Shown here piece after piece: positions 28,712-40,700 of a stretch of 64,000 bases of DNA; position 1 is the stretch's first letter, and each line of letters starts with the position of its first letter. The notes under the pieces were generated by a model. It was given only the letters and a program-made list of their open reading frames with translations. It did no database searches and was not told the DNA's origin. The DNA is taken from NCBI RefSeq assembly GCF_964204645.1, contig NC_134030.1:21643210-21707209 (forward strand). Reading direction: 5' to 3'. Both the position numbers and the translations under genes were made by a program. The DNA is from Tubulanus polymorphus (lineage: Eukaryota > Nemertea > Palaeonemertea > Tubulaniformes > Tubulanidae).

Positions 28712-28956
28712 CCGGGCCCAGTTTCACAAAAAGGATTAATCCCTAAATCGATTTAAGATAAACTAAATGAATGAAGATATTAAATCGATTTAAGAGTTAA
28801 ACCTTTTTCGTGAAACCGGGCCCAGGGCTCGGTTTCGCAAAAAAGTTATACTCAAATTTTTGGTGTAATTGCCAATGGTTACTTCATGTTTTCAACGAGG
28901 ACAACAATTCAAACTTAACCGTTTTAGGCTTAAACTTTTTCGTGAAACCGGGCCCA
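28712..28956. mobile_element. Two adjacent palindromic MITE copies
   Basis: 28,712-28,812: GGGCCCAGTTTCACAAAAAG at the left, its complement form CTTTTTCGTGAAACCGGGCCC at the right, and two AAATCGATTTAAGA motifs inside. 28,811-28,954: a diverged second copy sharing both ends. A partial copy (AAATCGATTTAAGAGTT, CCAGTTTCAC) is near 40,403-40,445. Confidence 0.75.
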
Positions 28957-29464
28957 GTAGTCACTCGGAAGTCGATTGTGGTGAAAATTCAACATTGGTC
29001 CCGTGGAATCTGAGTCAACCTTTTAATGTTACTGAAACGCAACATTTTTTACGCCCGTTGTAACTCGATGGTTATGTGGACTTTTTTCGACGCAGTTATT
29101 AATTTTAATGTTTGTATTTTTTTCTACCCGGTCCGCGCGCGAGTCTATCTATATCTTGTGATGTAAAGTGAATCTGACTTTCTATCAATGCAAAAAAAAA
29201 CACTCAGTTTTTATTATTCGATGTTTTATGTTTGAAAAACAAATGTTAAATGTTATATATGTATAATTGTCCACTGAAATTATTTATATACGCACAGTGT
29301 GACTGTATCAAGATTTCGGAGTCTGTTGATTGACTCTTGAGTCAGTGGAAAAGTCCTGTTCACACGACTCCTCAATAGTCGGTGAGTTCTATTATATTGA
29401 CTCTCAGAGTCAGAAAATTCACGGAATAGTCGCGCTAAGATGACTCCAGATTCTGAGATAAGTC

Positions 29465-29614
29465 CCTGGGGCCGGTTGCAGAGTCATGGCTTTGACTTAA
29501 GACCAGTCTAAGACCAACTTAGTTCTATAGTCAATCGAACAACTTAAGACCAGTCTAAAGATTTAATACCACTTTTGGACTTAAGTCACGACTGTGCAAC
29601 TGGCCCCTGGAACT
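29465..29614. mobile_element. GGGGCC TIR MITE, single copy
   Basis: Same family as 12.1-12.7 kb: GGGGCCGGTTGCAGAGTC at the left and GACTGTGCAACTGGCCCC at the right, about 145 bp. Confidence 0.85.
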
Positions 29615-30690
29615 GAGTTTATATCAAAGTCGATGAAATTTCCCTGGAACTGGGTTCTATTGAGGTTCATGACTCTCTCAATACAGGGCTCCCATTGAAA
29701 TAACCGAAGTCATGTATGCATTCCAAATATTGTAAAATCTAGGTTGACTCAACAGTCTCAAGTTAGCTCATTTCTGATGTAAACATCTCCATTGCAGTAG
29801 TTATACATGTAGTTTGACTCCAAACAAGTGTTAAAGCTAGAGTCAAAGTTATAACTGTCTTACAGGGTTCTTACAGGTTTTAGAAAGTTTCGGAAAATGG
29901 GAATGTTTTTTTCCAGACCCTCGAAAATCTGTGGTATGTTTTTCTTTGCTCGTTGGCTATGGAAAAGAGAAGGAAAATTAGAAAATGGTCTCAAAACAAA
30001 ATGTTCCATCTATTTCGAATTTTAGTCTATGCGCCTAAAATTTGATAACAAACTTTATAAAAACACTTGGTCAATGGTATTGATGATTGGCACTTATTTA
30101 CTTTTAATGGGCCTATATTGCATGTTAAACGTTTTTTTTTTTATATCCTCAACCCGCTAAGCGCCGCGCAGGGAATTATAAGCGGGTTCGATGTTTCTTT
30201 TTTCCAATGGAGGAGAGACCAGGGAAGAACCTTCGACCAAGAAACTCTGTCGCCGCTGAACCCCGGATTGACGAAACCATTGACCGGGTTGGCGATATGT
30301 AACTTAGGGGTTCTGGAAAATTGTAGTTTGAATATGGAAAAGTTTTGCTGAATGAGATAATACACTTATGGCGATAAGGATGATGTTTAATTTAAGGGGT
30401 TTATGGAATTATTGTCATCTGAGTAATGAGATGAAATCAGGAAACTTGCAGGAACTCTGGTACGTATTTTGCGGTACTAGGGTTAGGGATAATAAGGTAT
30501 AGTTGTTGTTCCGGTAGTGGATCTAATTCATTTATTTATTGGTTTCATAATTTTTTTGATTTTTGATCCGTTCGTGGATACTCGATAGCGTGAAAGTAGG
30601 AAATGTATTTATATTCTTTGAGTTGGCGCGAAATCTGAAATAACCAACAGAAACAAGTACATGTATTTCCACAGTTGTCGTCTCTGGAGC
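29615..30690. other. Intergenic, no gene seen
   Basis: No supportable exon or RNA gene. Several GAGTCA-type strings near 29,330-29,460 and 29,690-29,850 are irregular. Confidence 0.4.
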
Positions 30691-30694
30691 AAGT

Positions 30695-31212
30695 TCCGCA
30701 GTTGTGATCTGTGCAGTCAATTCCACAGTTGTCTGTAGACACAGTTCCACAGTTGTGTTCTGTGCAGTCAATTCCACAGTTGTCTGTAGACACAGTTCCA
30801 CAGTTGTGTTCTGTGCAGTCAATTCCACAGTTGTCTGTAGACACAGTTCCACAGTTGTGTTCTGTGCAGTCAATTCCACAGTTGTCTATAGACACAGTTC
30901 CACAGTTGTGTTCTGTGCAGTCAATTCCACAGTTGTCTGTAGACACAGTTCCACAGTTGTGTTCTGTGCAGTCAATTCCACAGTTGTCTGTAGACACAGT
31001 TCCACAGTTGTGTTCTGTGCAGTCAATTCCACAGTTGTCTGTAGACACAGTTCTACAGTTGTGATCTGTGCAGTCAATTCCACAGTTGTCTGTAGACACA
31101 GTTCCACAGTTGTGATCTGTGCAGTCAATTCCACAGTTGTCTATAGACACAGTTCCACAGTTGTGATCTGTGCAGTCAATTCCACAGTTGTCTGTAGAGC
31201 AATTTCTGCAGT
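30695..31212. repeat. 51-bp minisatellite, about ten copies
   Basis: Units of TTCCACAGTTGTGTTCTGTG followed by CAGTCAATTCCACAGTTGTC and TGTAGACACAG. Each unit contains the TTCCACAGTT core twice. Open frames on both strands with repeating Cys/Thr/Val patterns are artefacts. Confidence 0.97.
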
Positions 31213-31924
31213 TGTGAGTTGAATTTGATAATATAGTCTAATAGTCACAAATAAAAACAATTTCAAGAAGAAGAAAGTTTTAAGTGGAAATTTTGGAACT
31301 GGTTGCCAGAGGGGGATTGGTTGAGTTGAATCTGATCTATTTAGATTGAAACCTTAATAAGTAGTAATTTAAACTGTCAACTGACGAAGAACAAACATGA
31401 TCGCACGACAAATTATTCAAGAAAAGTATATAATCCATATTTTATCGAGGGTTTTCCTCTGGTATCTTAGGTTCGCGAAGCTAGAAATCTGTAGAATAAT
31501 CCTTTAATCGTTTTGTTATGAAAAAACTCTCTTAGAAACTTATGTTTGTTTTGTAAAATTTGTTATCATTGCTAAATAAAGTTTTATAATATATATTGAT
31601 GAGAATTGTGAGAATTTGTGTCAGATTATTGTTTGATTGCGGAGGTTTTCTCTGGTTCATCTGTCCTTCCTTTAAATGGGCTTTTTGTGATGTTAGAATA
31701 TAGGGTGTCGTAGCATTGAGATTTTACCCCGTATTGGTGGCCAAACACAATGGTTAGTAGAATAACCACACTGAAACGTGGTGAACGGTTATTACCCACT
31801 ATGTACAAATTAAACATATTTTTATTTTTAAAATCGAGAATTTACTTTATCAAAAAATGAAAATACTCGGATGTTTCGATCTTACCCTAGATATCATCGT
31901 CAGGTGTGAACCTGAGCTTCAATA

Positions 31925-33045
31925 TGTCGTGAGCTACTTCAACTTCCACAGTTTTCGGTTCAGTGGACCCAGTCCTACTGTCCCAGACTCCACTTCCACA
32001 GTTTTCGGTTCAGTGGACCCAGTCCTACTGTCCCAGGCTCCACTTCCACAGTTCTCGGTTCAGTGGACCCAGTCCCACTGTCCCGGACTCCACTTCCACA
32101 GTTCTCGGTTCAGTGGACCCAGTCCCACTGTCCCGGACTCCACTTCCACAGTTCTCGGTTCAGTGGACCCAGTCCCACTGTCCCGGACTCCACTTCCACA
32201 GTTCTCGGTTCAGTGGACCCAGTCCCACTGTCTCGGATCCACTTCCACAGTTCTCGGTTCAGTGGACCCAGTCCCCACTGTCCCAGACTCCACTTCCACA
32301 GTTTTCGTTTCAGTGGGCCCAGTCCTACTGTCCCAGACTCCACTTGCACAGTTCTCGGTTCAGTGGACCCAGTCCCACTGTCTCGGATCCACTTCCACAG
32401 TTCTCGGTTCAGTGGACCCAGTCCCACTGTCCCAGACTCCACTTCCACAGTTCTCGGTTCAGTGGACCCAGTCCCACTGTCCCAGACTCCACTTCCACAG
32501 TTCTCGGTTCAGTGGACCCAGTCCCCACTGTCCCAGACTCCACTTCCACAGTTCTCGGTTCAGTGGACCCAGTCCCCACTGTCCCAGACTCCACTTCCAC
32601 AGTTCTCGGTTCAGTGGACCCAATCCCACTCCCGGACTCCACTTCCACAGTTCTCGGTTCAGTGGACCCAATCCCACTCCCGGACTCCACTTCCACAGTT
32701 CTCGGTTCAGTGGACCCAGTCCCACTGTCCCGGACTCCACTTCCACAGTTCTCGGTTCAGTGGACCCAGTCCCACTGTCTCGGATCCACTTCCACAGTTC
32801 TCGGTTCAGTGGACCCAGTCCCACTGTCCCAGACTCCACTTCCACAGTTCTCGGTTCAGTGGACCCAGTCCCACTGTCTCAGACTCCACTTCCACAGTTC
32901 TCGGCTCAGTGGACCCAGTCCCACTGTCCCAGACTCCACTTCCACAGTTCTCGGTTCAGTGGACCCAGTCCCACTGTCCCAGACTCCACTTCCACAGTTC
33001 TCGGTTCAGTGGACCCAATCCCACTGTCCCAGACTGTTTTTGTTC
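31925..33045. repeat. 51-bp minisatellite, about 22 copies
   Basis: Units of CTTCCACAGTTCTCGGTTCA followed by GTGGACCCAGTCCCACTGTC and CCAGACTC, with a few short variants (for example 32,615-32,700). Same TTCCACAGTT core as the array 0.7 kb upstream, but an otherwise different unit. Frames of up to 419 codons are open only because the unit length is a multiple of three. Confidence 0.97.
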
Positions 33046-33209
33046 ACTCTTTTAACACGAGTCAATTAAACTTTAAAAGAGAGGAAACTGGAGCTATTAT
33101 AACTGTGGTTTTTTAACTCTAGGGAATATTATTCAGAAAAGCATTTTCCCTCCGCCAAATATTACGACATATCTCTAGAGGCTTTAGATCTAGACAGTGA
33201 GACGTTAAT

Positions 33210-33590
33210 CGCAACGCTGCGCTCTACCATCCTCCCTCTGCAGGGACTCGAACCTGATGGCATCGCTACACTCAGCCACGGCACGAACCCCTGCATCAGT
33301 AGACCGGGTGCGCAGGTACATGCGCAGCTTTCCGAACGAAAACTGGCGGCACCAATCAGATTGCTCGTTGTATAATCGTTGAGGCAAATTTCAAGGAAGA
33401 ACTATAAATGGGAAAACCCGGGATAAAATAAAACGGGATTTCTGATTGGCTAAAAATCACATCATCTGAACTGCGCATGTATCTGCGCACACGGTCGATT
33501 ATGGCACTGGGTTTCGTGCCGTGGCAATCTCGATGCCATCAGGTTCGAATCCCTGCCGGGGGAGGATGCGCTCTACAAGCGGCGGTTTTG
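33210..33590. repeat. Foldback repeat with tRNA-like arms
   Basis: 33,217-33,283 (minus) and 33,514-33,585 (plus) are inverted copies: CGTGCCGTGGC, GATGCCATCAGGTTCGAATC and CCTGC..GGAGGATG. The GGTTCGAATC string is a good Pol III B box. A second inverted pair (TGCGCAGGTACATGCGCAG / CATGTATCTGCGCACA) lies inside. Single-arm relatives occur at 43,235-43,320 and 44,630-44,690. Confidence 0.75.
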
Positions 33591-33639
33591 TCGTGGTACT
33601 GAATGTAGCCAACCCGGCAGATATCCTTAAAACACTTTA

Positions 33640-34382
33640 CCACGAACCTTGCCGATGAGCGAGTCGTAATCGACCTGTGGGCTCAGTGACAAACAAATTT
33701 GCAATCGGCGGAAAATGCTCGACAAACGCTTAAGGAAATGATCTGTAGCGGTTTTTAGATTCTGGAGCATCGACGACAAAGATTCTTGAATCTACTACAC
33801 ATAATGAGATTAATGGAAAATGAAAATGCGCATGAATCGCTTTGTATGCGTGGCCACCGCCTTATTTTTCATCTAGCCCATCTACTTCCCTTTGACTCTT
33901 AAAATAGAAAAATACACGGACCCTTGTCCGTCACGGTCTTGGTACTCGCCTTGCTTAAGCACAGTAAAATCTACCTGTTTTGTAATAAATTATCGAGTCC
34001 AGTTGTCGGGTTGATTGCACCCTGCGCAATCGTTCTGATAGTCAACACGGGTAGGGGCCCTGGTCGTAACGACGTGACTTCGATAGCGTAAAAATCTAGG
34101 CGCCTCCATATCATCCTCGCCGCAGAAACAAGCGCTGAAAGGCGGCTCGAATCCGGGTCATTTCGACGAGTATAACATTCCTGATTCTAGAGATGCCCGG
34201 TTCGTTTTCAAGTGCGTTCCGTACGCGCTGCCAGATGCGTTAATTTGGGAGTTAGCGATGGATATCGCTGTGATCACCAGCGATTTAGATTCATGCGTTA
34301 ATTTCATGCTGTATTCTATTGTCAATAAACAGTTTCGACAAACTATGAAGCAAATGATAGCTGTAGCGGTCTTTAGATTGTG
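33640..34382 (+). pseudogene. GPCR-like C-terminal remnant, two partial copies
   Basis: A frame ending at TGA 34,380-34,382 reads DLDSCVNFMLYSIVNKQFRQ near its end, preceded by a hydrophobic stretch. This resembles the seventh membrane segment of class A GPCRs (D..S.VNF.LY in place of NPxxY, then a basic amphipathic helix 8). Upstream of about 34,170 the frame no longer looks like TM6 or a loop and no splice site connects it to more receptor sequence. A diverged second copy of the last 70 bases lies at about 33,700-33,800 with stops. Best read as relics of a retrocopied or duplicated receptor gene; a genuine last exon of a gene outside the window is less likely. Confidence 0.45.
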
Positions 34383-35174
34383 AAATAACGACGACAACCG
34401 ATTCTCTTGACATTACCACGCTACGCACCCATCCAGCGGAACTTCTATTCCAGCAAAGAGGATTAAAACCAATAGATAAAAATTTTGAATGAATCCATTA
34501 AACCTTCGAAGGCCTGGAGTAGGCTACACTGACGTCCTGTCCAATGATGATATCAGGCCAAATAACCACGATTTCCGAAGTACATTTTCTCTTCGACATT
34601 TTAGCGCGCAAAATGAAATAATTTAAGTTTTTGTGCGGTGATTTGTGCGCGTTCTCGTGGAGGATGAAAAAATATTGATCTATGTCTCGAATCAGCCGCC
34701 ATAGCTACAGAAATGAACTGATTACAAGTTCTTGCAGTTTAGAAAAGTGTTGGACCTGGGCGCCATTCGAGTCCGTGCCGGTGTATTTCCGCCCTAACGG
34801 GGTTTTTTTTACAAATCAGCCGAAATAAACTTGAGAAGGGGGATATTTATCGAAAATGTGAGCTTTGGGGAATTCCGGGAAATCGAAATTCCAATTTTTG
34901 GGGCTTGCACTGCAGCAATAAATCTACATTTCATTGCAATTTGGGTAATGTTTTAGAGCATCCACGAAACGGAAGTGATATTGGAAGAAACAAAATGGCT
35001 GCCTTTTTAATCGCTGAAGGGTTAGGGCCTAGATGGTCCAGGGTTTAGGGTCAAGAGGGTCCAGAGGGTTAGGTTTAGAGATAGAGGTTACGGGACCAAC
35101 CGAAGGTTTGGAGACCCCACTAGTGCACGGGCAACGGGTTATCCCTGTAAAAAAGTAGTAAGAGTTAATTGTTG

Positions 35175-36075
35175 TAGTGAGGCGGTCTACGGGACGTTGA
35201 TCCCTCGGGGCGTGTTCGTGTCGAGTCGTCGTATCCAGTCTTGTTCGGCTGCTTCGCGGATCGGTCTCGTGGAGCCTGGTAGGTGTTGGAGACCGTACAC
35301 CCGAAAGTGTTGGCGGGTGTGGTCGACCTGGTTGAAGTGGTCCGAGACTGGAGTCGAATTCTTCGTTCTGATGCGAGACGTGATGTGTGACGCGTTCTCG
35401 TAGAGACATTCCGGTTTGGCCGACGTACAGCATGTTGCACTTGGTGCATTCGATGCAGTATATAATTTCACGGGTCGCGCAATTAATTGTGCTGCGGATC
35501 GCGTGCATTTTGTTGTGGCTGCGGCAAACGGTTGTTTCTCGGACGAGTGGACACGTACGACATCTCGGTGTTCTGCATTTATTGGTGCCTCGACGTCGGG
35601 TTGACGGAGTACTCTGAGTAGACCTGGAAATAGAAGAATTGGAAACAACGGAAGTATTTCGGTTAAGATGCGATGAAGAGGGGATTCGGGGAGGGGGTGG
35701 CTCTGTGGGTTTGAGCTGCGACGAAGTTAAGGAGATCTTTGAGACTCTTGTGTTTGGTGTAGGCGGAAACCGTGGTTACCTCGCCGTAGCCAGTTCCGTA
35801 AATCTGGTTCGGATGTTACGGGCTAGGGTTCGGTTGGCTTCGGAGTGAGGTAAGATAAGCGGTAGACGCTTCGGCGGTTCCGGCGTTGGCCCGTTGTTGT
35901 TCTCGTAGATCTCGTTCGGCGTGGTGCCGTAGAGCTTGGCTTTTGATGTGTCGCAGTTCGCGGTCTTTGTAGCCACGACCTCTGAGTACTTTAAGGAGGG
36001 TTCCGGACGCTGCGTGTAGGTCCGAATCGTTATTGCAGATGCGCCTGAACCGGAGAATTTGACTTTTAACTGGGT
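35175..36075 (-). pseudogene. Degenerate Penelope-like retroelement (RT C-terminus and GIY-YIG endonuclease)
   Basis: Reading 3' to 5' on the plus strand, the minus strand first shows VKSQILRFRRIC and RGYKDREL (about 36,070-35,900), the region after the reverse-transcriptase core. It then shows ILPHSEANRTLARNIR and KHKSLKDLL, then a Cys-rich linker CRTPRCRTCP (about 35,575), YCIECTKCNMLYVGQTGMSL (the GIY-YIG core in its YV.QTG form, near 35,440-35,475) and, in another frame, HFNQVDHT..RVYGL and the ending WIRRLDTNTPRGIN. At least two frameshifts and the lack of the RT palm show that it is dead. A tRNA-like string (GTGTTCGAATCCC at 36,121-36,133) abuts the 5' side. Confidence 0.85.
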
Positions 36076-37640
36076 TGGGTACAGTGGTTAGAGTAAAACG
36101 CTCGTACGCGTACCGATCTTTCGTGTTCGAATCCCAATTTTTCGGTGTTATTTCTAAGTCCCATGTATTCGCGCATGCGCATTGGTTGTTTCGTGGATGC
36201 TCTGAAACATTAAACAACTTGCTATTTCATTGAATTTTGGAAGCGTTAACCAGTCCGAAATCGCCATTTAGGCAGATGAGCATGCGCATTACGGGAGGTC
36301 AGCCCGTGATAGAAGCGAAATGGACAGAACTATGAGTCACACTTGTAGACTGGTTACCTGGAGACCGATAACCAGTCTAAAGGGGAAAACCCAGAAGCTA
36401 TTGATAGCGTTAACAACCCTGGCACAAATTCCATTTAGATTTATTGGCAGAGCAGAATTTTGACCGTTTTTTTAATGATTATTCGAACACGACAGCAAAC
36501 TAGTGACCTTTATTCACTTATCTTTCATTGAATAGTGAGTTTCAAACCCAAACTTAACATGAGAACAGGATAGGTGGGCCTGTTTAACCGCTATTTCGAC
36601 CCCTCTAGTCAGTCAGACTACGCCCCACATCCAGTTTTCATCAACTAGAAATGCTTCAATTTGAAAGTGAAACTAGATAAAGTCTATTTTTGTCTGACAC
36701 CGATTATTTAGGGTTATTTCCGCTAAAATTTTGAATAAATAGACATTAGGATTCAGTTCCACAGTCGTTAGTTAGAGTTATAAACTCTTAATAGTCTTTC
36801 AGACTAAAATTGACCTCATCCTTTTAAAAGAAAAAACTGACGCAAATCTAATACTTTCATCCTCGTGGCCTTAGTTAAAATCAGTGACATTGTCAACGAG
36901 TGATCGTCTCTTAGTTTTGAGTCAAATCTTATCTCAGATCTGTGAACGGTCGGACTCTCGTATTTGGGCCATATGCCACAAATTAGGCAAACTATTTTTC
37001 AACGATCCGATGAATTATTATTTTTCTGACTGAACTTCGCTTACCTTCTTAAACCTCTCTACTACAGATAGCCAGAGCCGGAGGGAATACCTCCCCTTCA
37101 GCCTCGGCCTGTCAGGCCTACACTAAAATGATTAGCGACGAACTCGTACGGAATCGGTGATTTTTATCTAACGGAAGTTCGATGACACGCCATCTTGTGG
37201 CCTATTCCCCGGTCCCGAATTTTGTTGACAGAATTTTATCAGTACTGATAACGGAAATTTAGAAATAATTCCAAATATCCTCTGATAATCACCGTCGGCA
37301 GTCGAGTTTTATCGGCGGTTAGATTTAAACGCGATCAAACAAAACCCGCGACTGAATTCTATTGATAACGAGCACGTGCCAAATTTGGCCCGGAACAACT
37401 GTTCACACGGGTGCCAAATGGGCCCGAGCCTGTTTGGCCCAGGCCAAATTTGGTACCGACCAAAAACGTCGGACCAGCAGGGTCTTAGCCAGAAATGAAT
37501 ATGTACCTATCAAAATTGGAACATCCGAAATAATCAGCCAGTCCAACTCAAGTGGTGCCGCAGGCGACACCCGAGGTGCCCGAGCCTAATTTTAGCACCA
37601 GAAAAATGATTGCATTTGAATTACAAGTTCTTATATTTCT
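36076..37640. other. Region upstream of the Ig gene, no coding exon seen
   Basis: Presumably contains the Ig-gene promoter and non-coding first exon. An acceptor-like TATATTTCTAG ends at 37,642, 23 bases before the start codon, which suggests a spliced 5' UTR. A small inverted repeat (TAGACTGGTTAC / AACCAGTCTA) is at 36,344-36,380. Confidence 0.4.
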
Positions 37641-37665
37641 AGGTTGTATGAATGGATGAATCAAT

Positions 37666-37771
37666 ATGAGGAATCAGTCGAGGAATCTGCAGCAGTGTTT
37701 AGTGATCATACTGTTGATTCTAATCCCGAACAACAACAATCCACAAGGGTTTAGAGTCAAGAGAAATACCG
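37666..37771 (+). CDS. Ig gene exon 1: signal peptide
   Basis: The ATG at 37,666 is the first in-frame start after a stop at 37,657. It encodes 35 residues with a polar N-region, the hydrophobic core CLVIILLILIP (11-21) and a basic RVKR string (30-33) resembling a furin-type site. The donor ACCG|GTAAGA leaves one base, giving phase 1. A different frame across the same bases ends in a TAG within the exon and has no start, so it was not chosen. Confidence 0.8.
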
Positions 37772-40700
37772 GTAAGATACTTTGACACCAGTGCAAGAAC
37801 ATTTCATCGGAGTATCGTGGAAAATGTATTACGTAAAATAAAACTTAAAGGGCAAATGCCATCAAAATAGAATATTGTGTAAAATTCATTTTCAAATGTG
37901 ATGTATTCACAAATATCAAATATGGAACTGGTTTGAATTTTAACGTGATAAAACGACGCAATAAATCGCGAGAGACGATTGGAGTTGTACTGGACAGTGT
38001 GAATGTATTGAATTTTAGTTCAGCCATTACTGAGAAATATGACTTTTAAATCGCTTAGATTTAGCGCTGTAGGTCAGTGAATACCGTGAACAAATGATGT
38101 TTATTTTATTGATCATACATAGGCTACGCGTACTAGCGCGCACATGTGCTTGTGTTGATTGTCGTAGTTAACATCATAAATAGCGCCACCCGTCGGTTGA
38201 ATATGAACTATACGCACGGAGTGAAGGATAAATAGATAACTATTCCGCTAACTATTACGACTAATTTGTGCTCCTTTTTTCAATAAGTCACATCTCGGGT
38301 CGCTATATGTACTAAACTAAAGTTTCTTCTGGTAAAAAAATCGCGGAAAGTACAATTTTGATGGCATATGCTCTTTAACACCAGACTTGGAAACTTGTAT
38401 TTGAAGTACACAATGATAGTAGCTTATCAACCACTTGAACTGGTAAGGCAAAACAAAAATGATACCTTGTTTCTCCGCGCAGCGGCCGGGTCGTTTTATT
38501 GTAAAATATGATAATATTTGTAAACAGTTCATTTTTATAGCTGCCCGGGGTCTGTTCACAACCTCTTCACTACTGCAGATAAGGTAATGCCCCTCACCAG
38601 GACTGGACAGTGTGAATGTATTACCGGGTACAAGAATATTACGTATATTGTGTATTTGATATTTCAGCACCTGATGGAGTTGTACTGAACAGTGTGAATG
38701 TATTACCGGGTACTAGAATATTACGTATATTGTGTATTTGATATTTCAGCACCTGATGGAGTTGTACTGGACAGTGTCAATGTATTACCGGGTACAAGAA
38801 TATTACGTATATTGTGTATTTGATATTTCAGCACCTGATGGAGTTGTACTGGACAGTGTGAATGTATTACCGGGTACAAGAATATTACGTATATTGTGTA
38901 TTTGATATTTCAGCACCTGATGGAGTTGCACTGGGCAGTGTGAATGTATTACCGGGTACAAGAATATTACGTGTATTGTGTATTTGATATTTCAGCACCT
39001 GATGGAGTTGTACTGGACAGTGTGAATGTATTACCGGGTACAAGAATATTACCTATATTGTGTATTTGATATTTCAGCACCTGATGGAGTTGTACTGGAC
39101 AGTGTGAATGTATTACCGGGTACAAGAATATTACGTATATTGTGTATTTGATATTTCAGCACCTGATGGAGTTGTACTGGACAGTGTGAATGTATTACCG
39201 GGTACAAGAATATTACGTGTATTGTGTATTTGATATTTCAGCACCTGATGGAGTTGTACTGGACAGCGTGAATGTATTACCGGGTACTAGAATATTACGT
39301 ATATTGTGTATTTGATATTTCAGCACCTGATGGAGTTGTACTGGACAGTGTCAATGTACTACAGGGTACAAGCATGTTACTGTCGCAGGAAGGTAAAACT
39401 GTTAGTATTACCTGTAAACAGAGCAGCTCTACAGCAACTGGTGTTGAATTCCAGCTACTAGTGAACAGTGGAGCAGGAGGCACCTGGACTCTGTTACATA
39501 CAGCATCAGCACCAGTTTGGGATATTGTACTTGACGCTGGAAAACAGTATAAATGTGTAGCCAAGAATTCTGCTGGAAAGAAGGAAAGTCAAATCTACCA
39601 ATCGGATGTAATCAGTGAGTATTGCCCGTTCTTTTTGACGTAAAGACACAGGTAAACACAAAAAAGTTAAGAGGAAAATCGATCATAGCATGATTGAAGA
39701 AGCCATGTTTTCACATGTGTATCCATAATAAGGGTGGCTCCAAACATGTCTGAATCACGGCAATATGACCAGTCTTAGTTTTCATTGCTATTGTGGATGT
39801 TTTCATTTTTTGATACGGATTCTCTGTGGTTTGATTTCATTCGTCATAAATGTTCACTAATTCATCGTTGTAACTGAAAACCATGTGAAACTGAGAGAAA
39901 CTGTTAATTTAACTTAAGAACCATCCGCGCTTGCCAGGGATTGATTGCTTCCTTCTGAAACTCACTCCCTACCTGGCCAGTCCAATACATCTCCCGAGAT
40001 TTCTTGGGCACATAGGTTGCGGAAGCCAATCAGACACATTGTTTTTACCAGCAGATTCGCTTCGCGTTTGGTTGGCTGGATATATAGACTGGTGACCGCT
40101 TATTGGGCAATGCAATTGACCAATGAAGGGTTTGCGGCCAGGGTTTGTGTTAACGTGAGCTTAAGCGGGCGGCAATCGAACCCTGGCAAGCGAGGATGAT
40201 TCGAACAAAATGCAAAGGACCTGAAACCTCACTGTTTCAGCTCTTAAAAATCGTTCTAATATTTTCATTTATTTGTGTAGAGTTGCCATTTTAAATTTGT
40301 ATTTCATCAATAAAACATAGAGACCGATAATACTTTCATCAGGTGAATGAGTCAAGTACTATCTGTCTCTATGTTCTACTGATTCATTCATTCAGTTCAT
40401 CTTAAATCGATTTAAGAGTTGATGCTTTTCGTTTGCCAGTTTCACTCCGATATAGATTTGATTTGTGAATGTTTTCATGTAAATCTATTATAGGTATAAA
40501 GATAAATGAAAATCCGTGTAAGGCAGCTCAATTCCAACCATCACTGGCTTGTACTTGTAAAGCCACTAGTAAGATTGGTAATCCAAACATCAAAGTAAAA
40601 TGGTATGCTGATGGAAAACCTAATGATTTAACGGAAATTGACAATATCCGCGATCAAGGGGTAAATACTCCGCTGAAAGATGGAATTATCAACAGGAATC

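Noticed and set aside
28459-28727. Overlapping frames on both strands after the ZDHHC stop
   Set aside because: No domain, no splice sites; probably 3' UTR or flank.
30545-31222. Cys/Thr/Val-repeat proteins of 115-201 codons
   Set aside because: A 51-bp minisatellite read in several frames; both strands equally open.
31857-33116. Frames of 330-419 codons on the plus strand and overlapping frames on the minus strand
   Set aside because: The unit length is a multiple of three and stop-free, so all phases stay open. No splice signals and no non-repeat sequence.
33111-33374. Plus-strand stretch after an acceptor-like CTCTAG with an open frame of about 84 codons
   Set aside because: Most of it overlaps the tRNA-like foldback repeat, and no partner exons are in phase. 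Kept only as a weak possibility.
37643-37760. Frame ending in a Gln-rich C-terminus with a PDZ-like STRV end
   Set aside because: It overlaps the signal-peptide exon in another phase, has no start, and the signal-peptide reading joins perfectly to Ig1.
38595-39323. CRISPR-like regular array
   Set aside because: Spacing is constant, but there are no unique spacers; each whole 82-bp unit is repeated, and the genome is eukaryotic.
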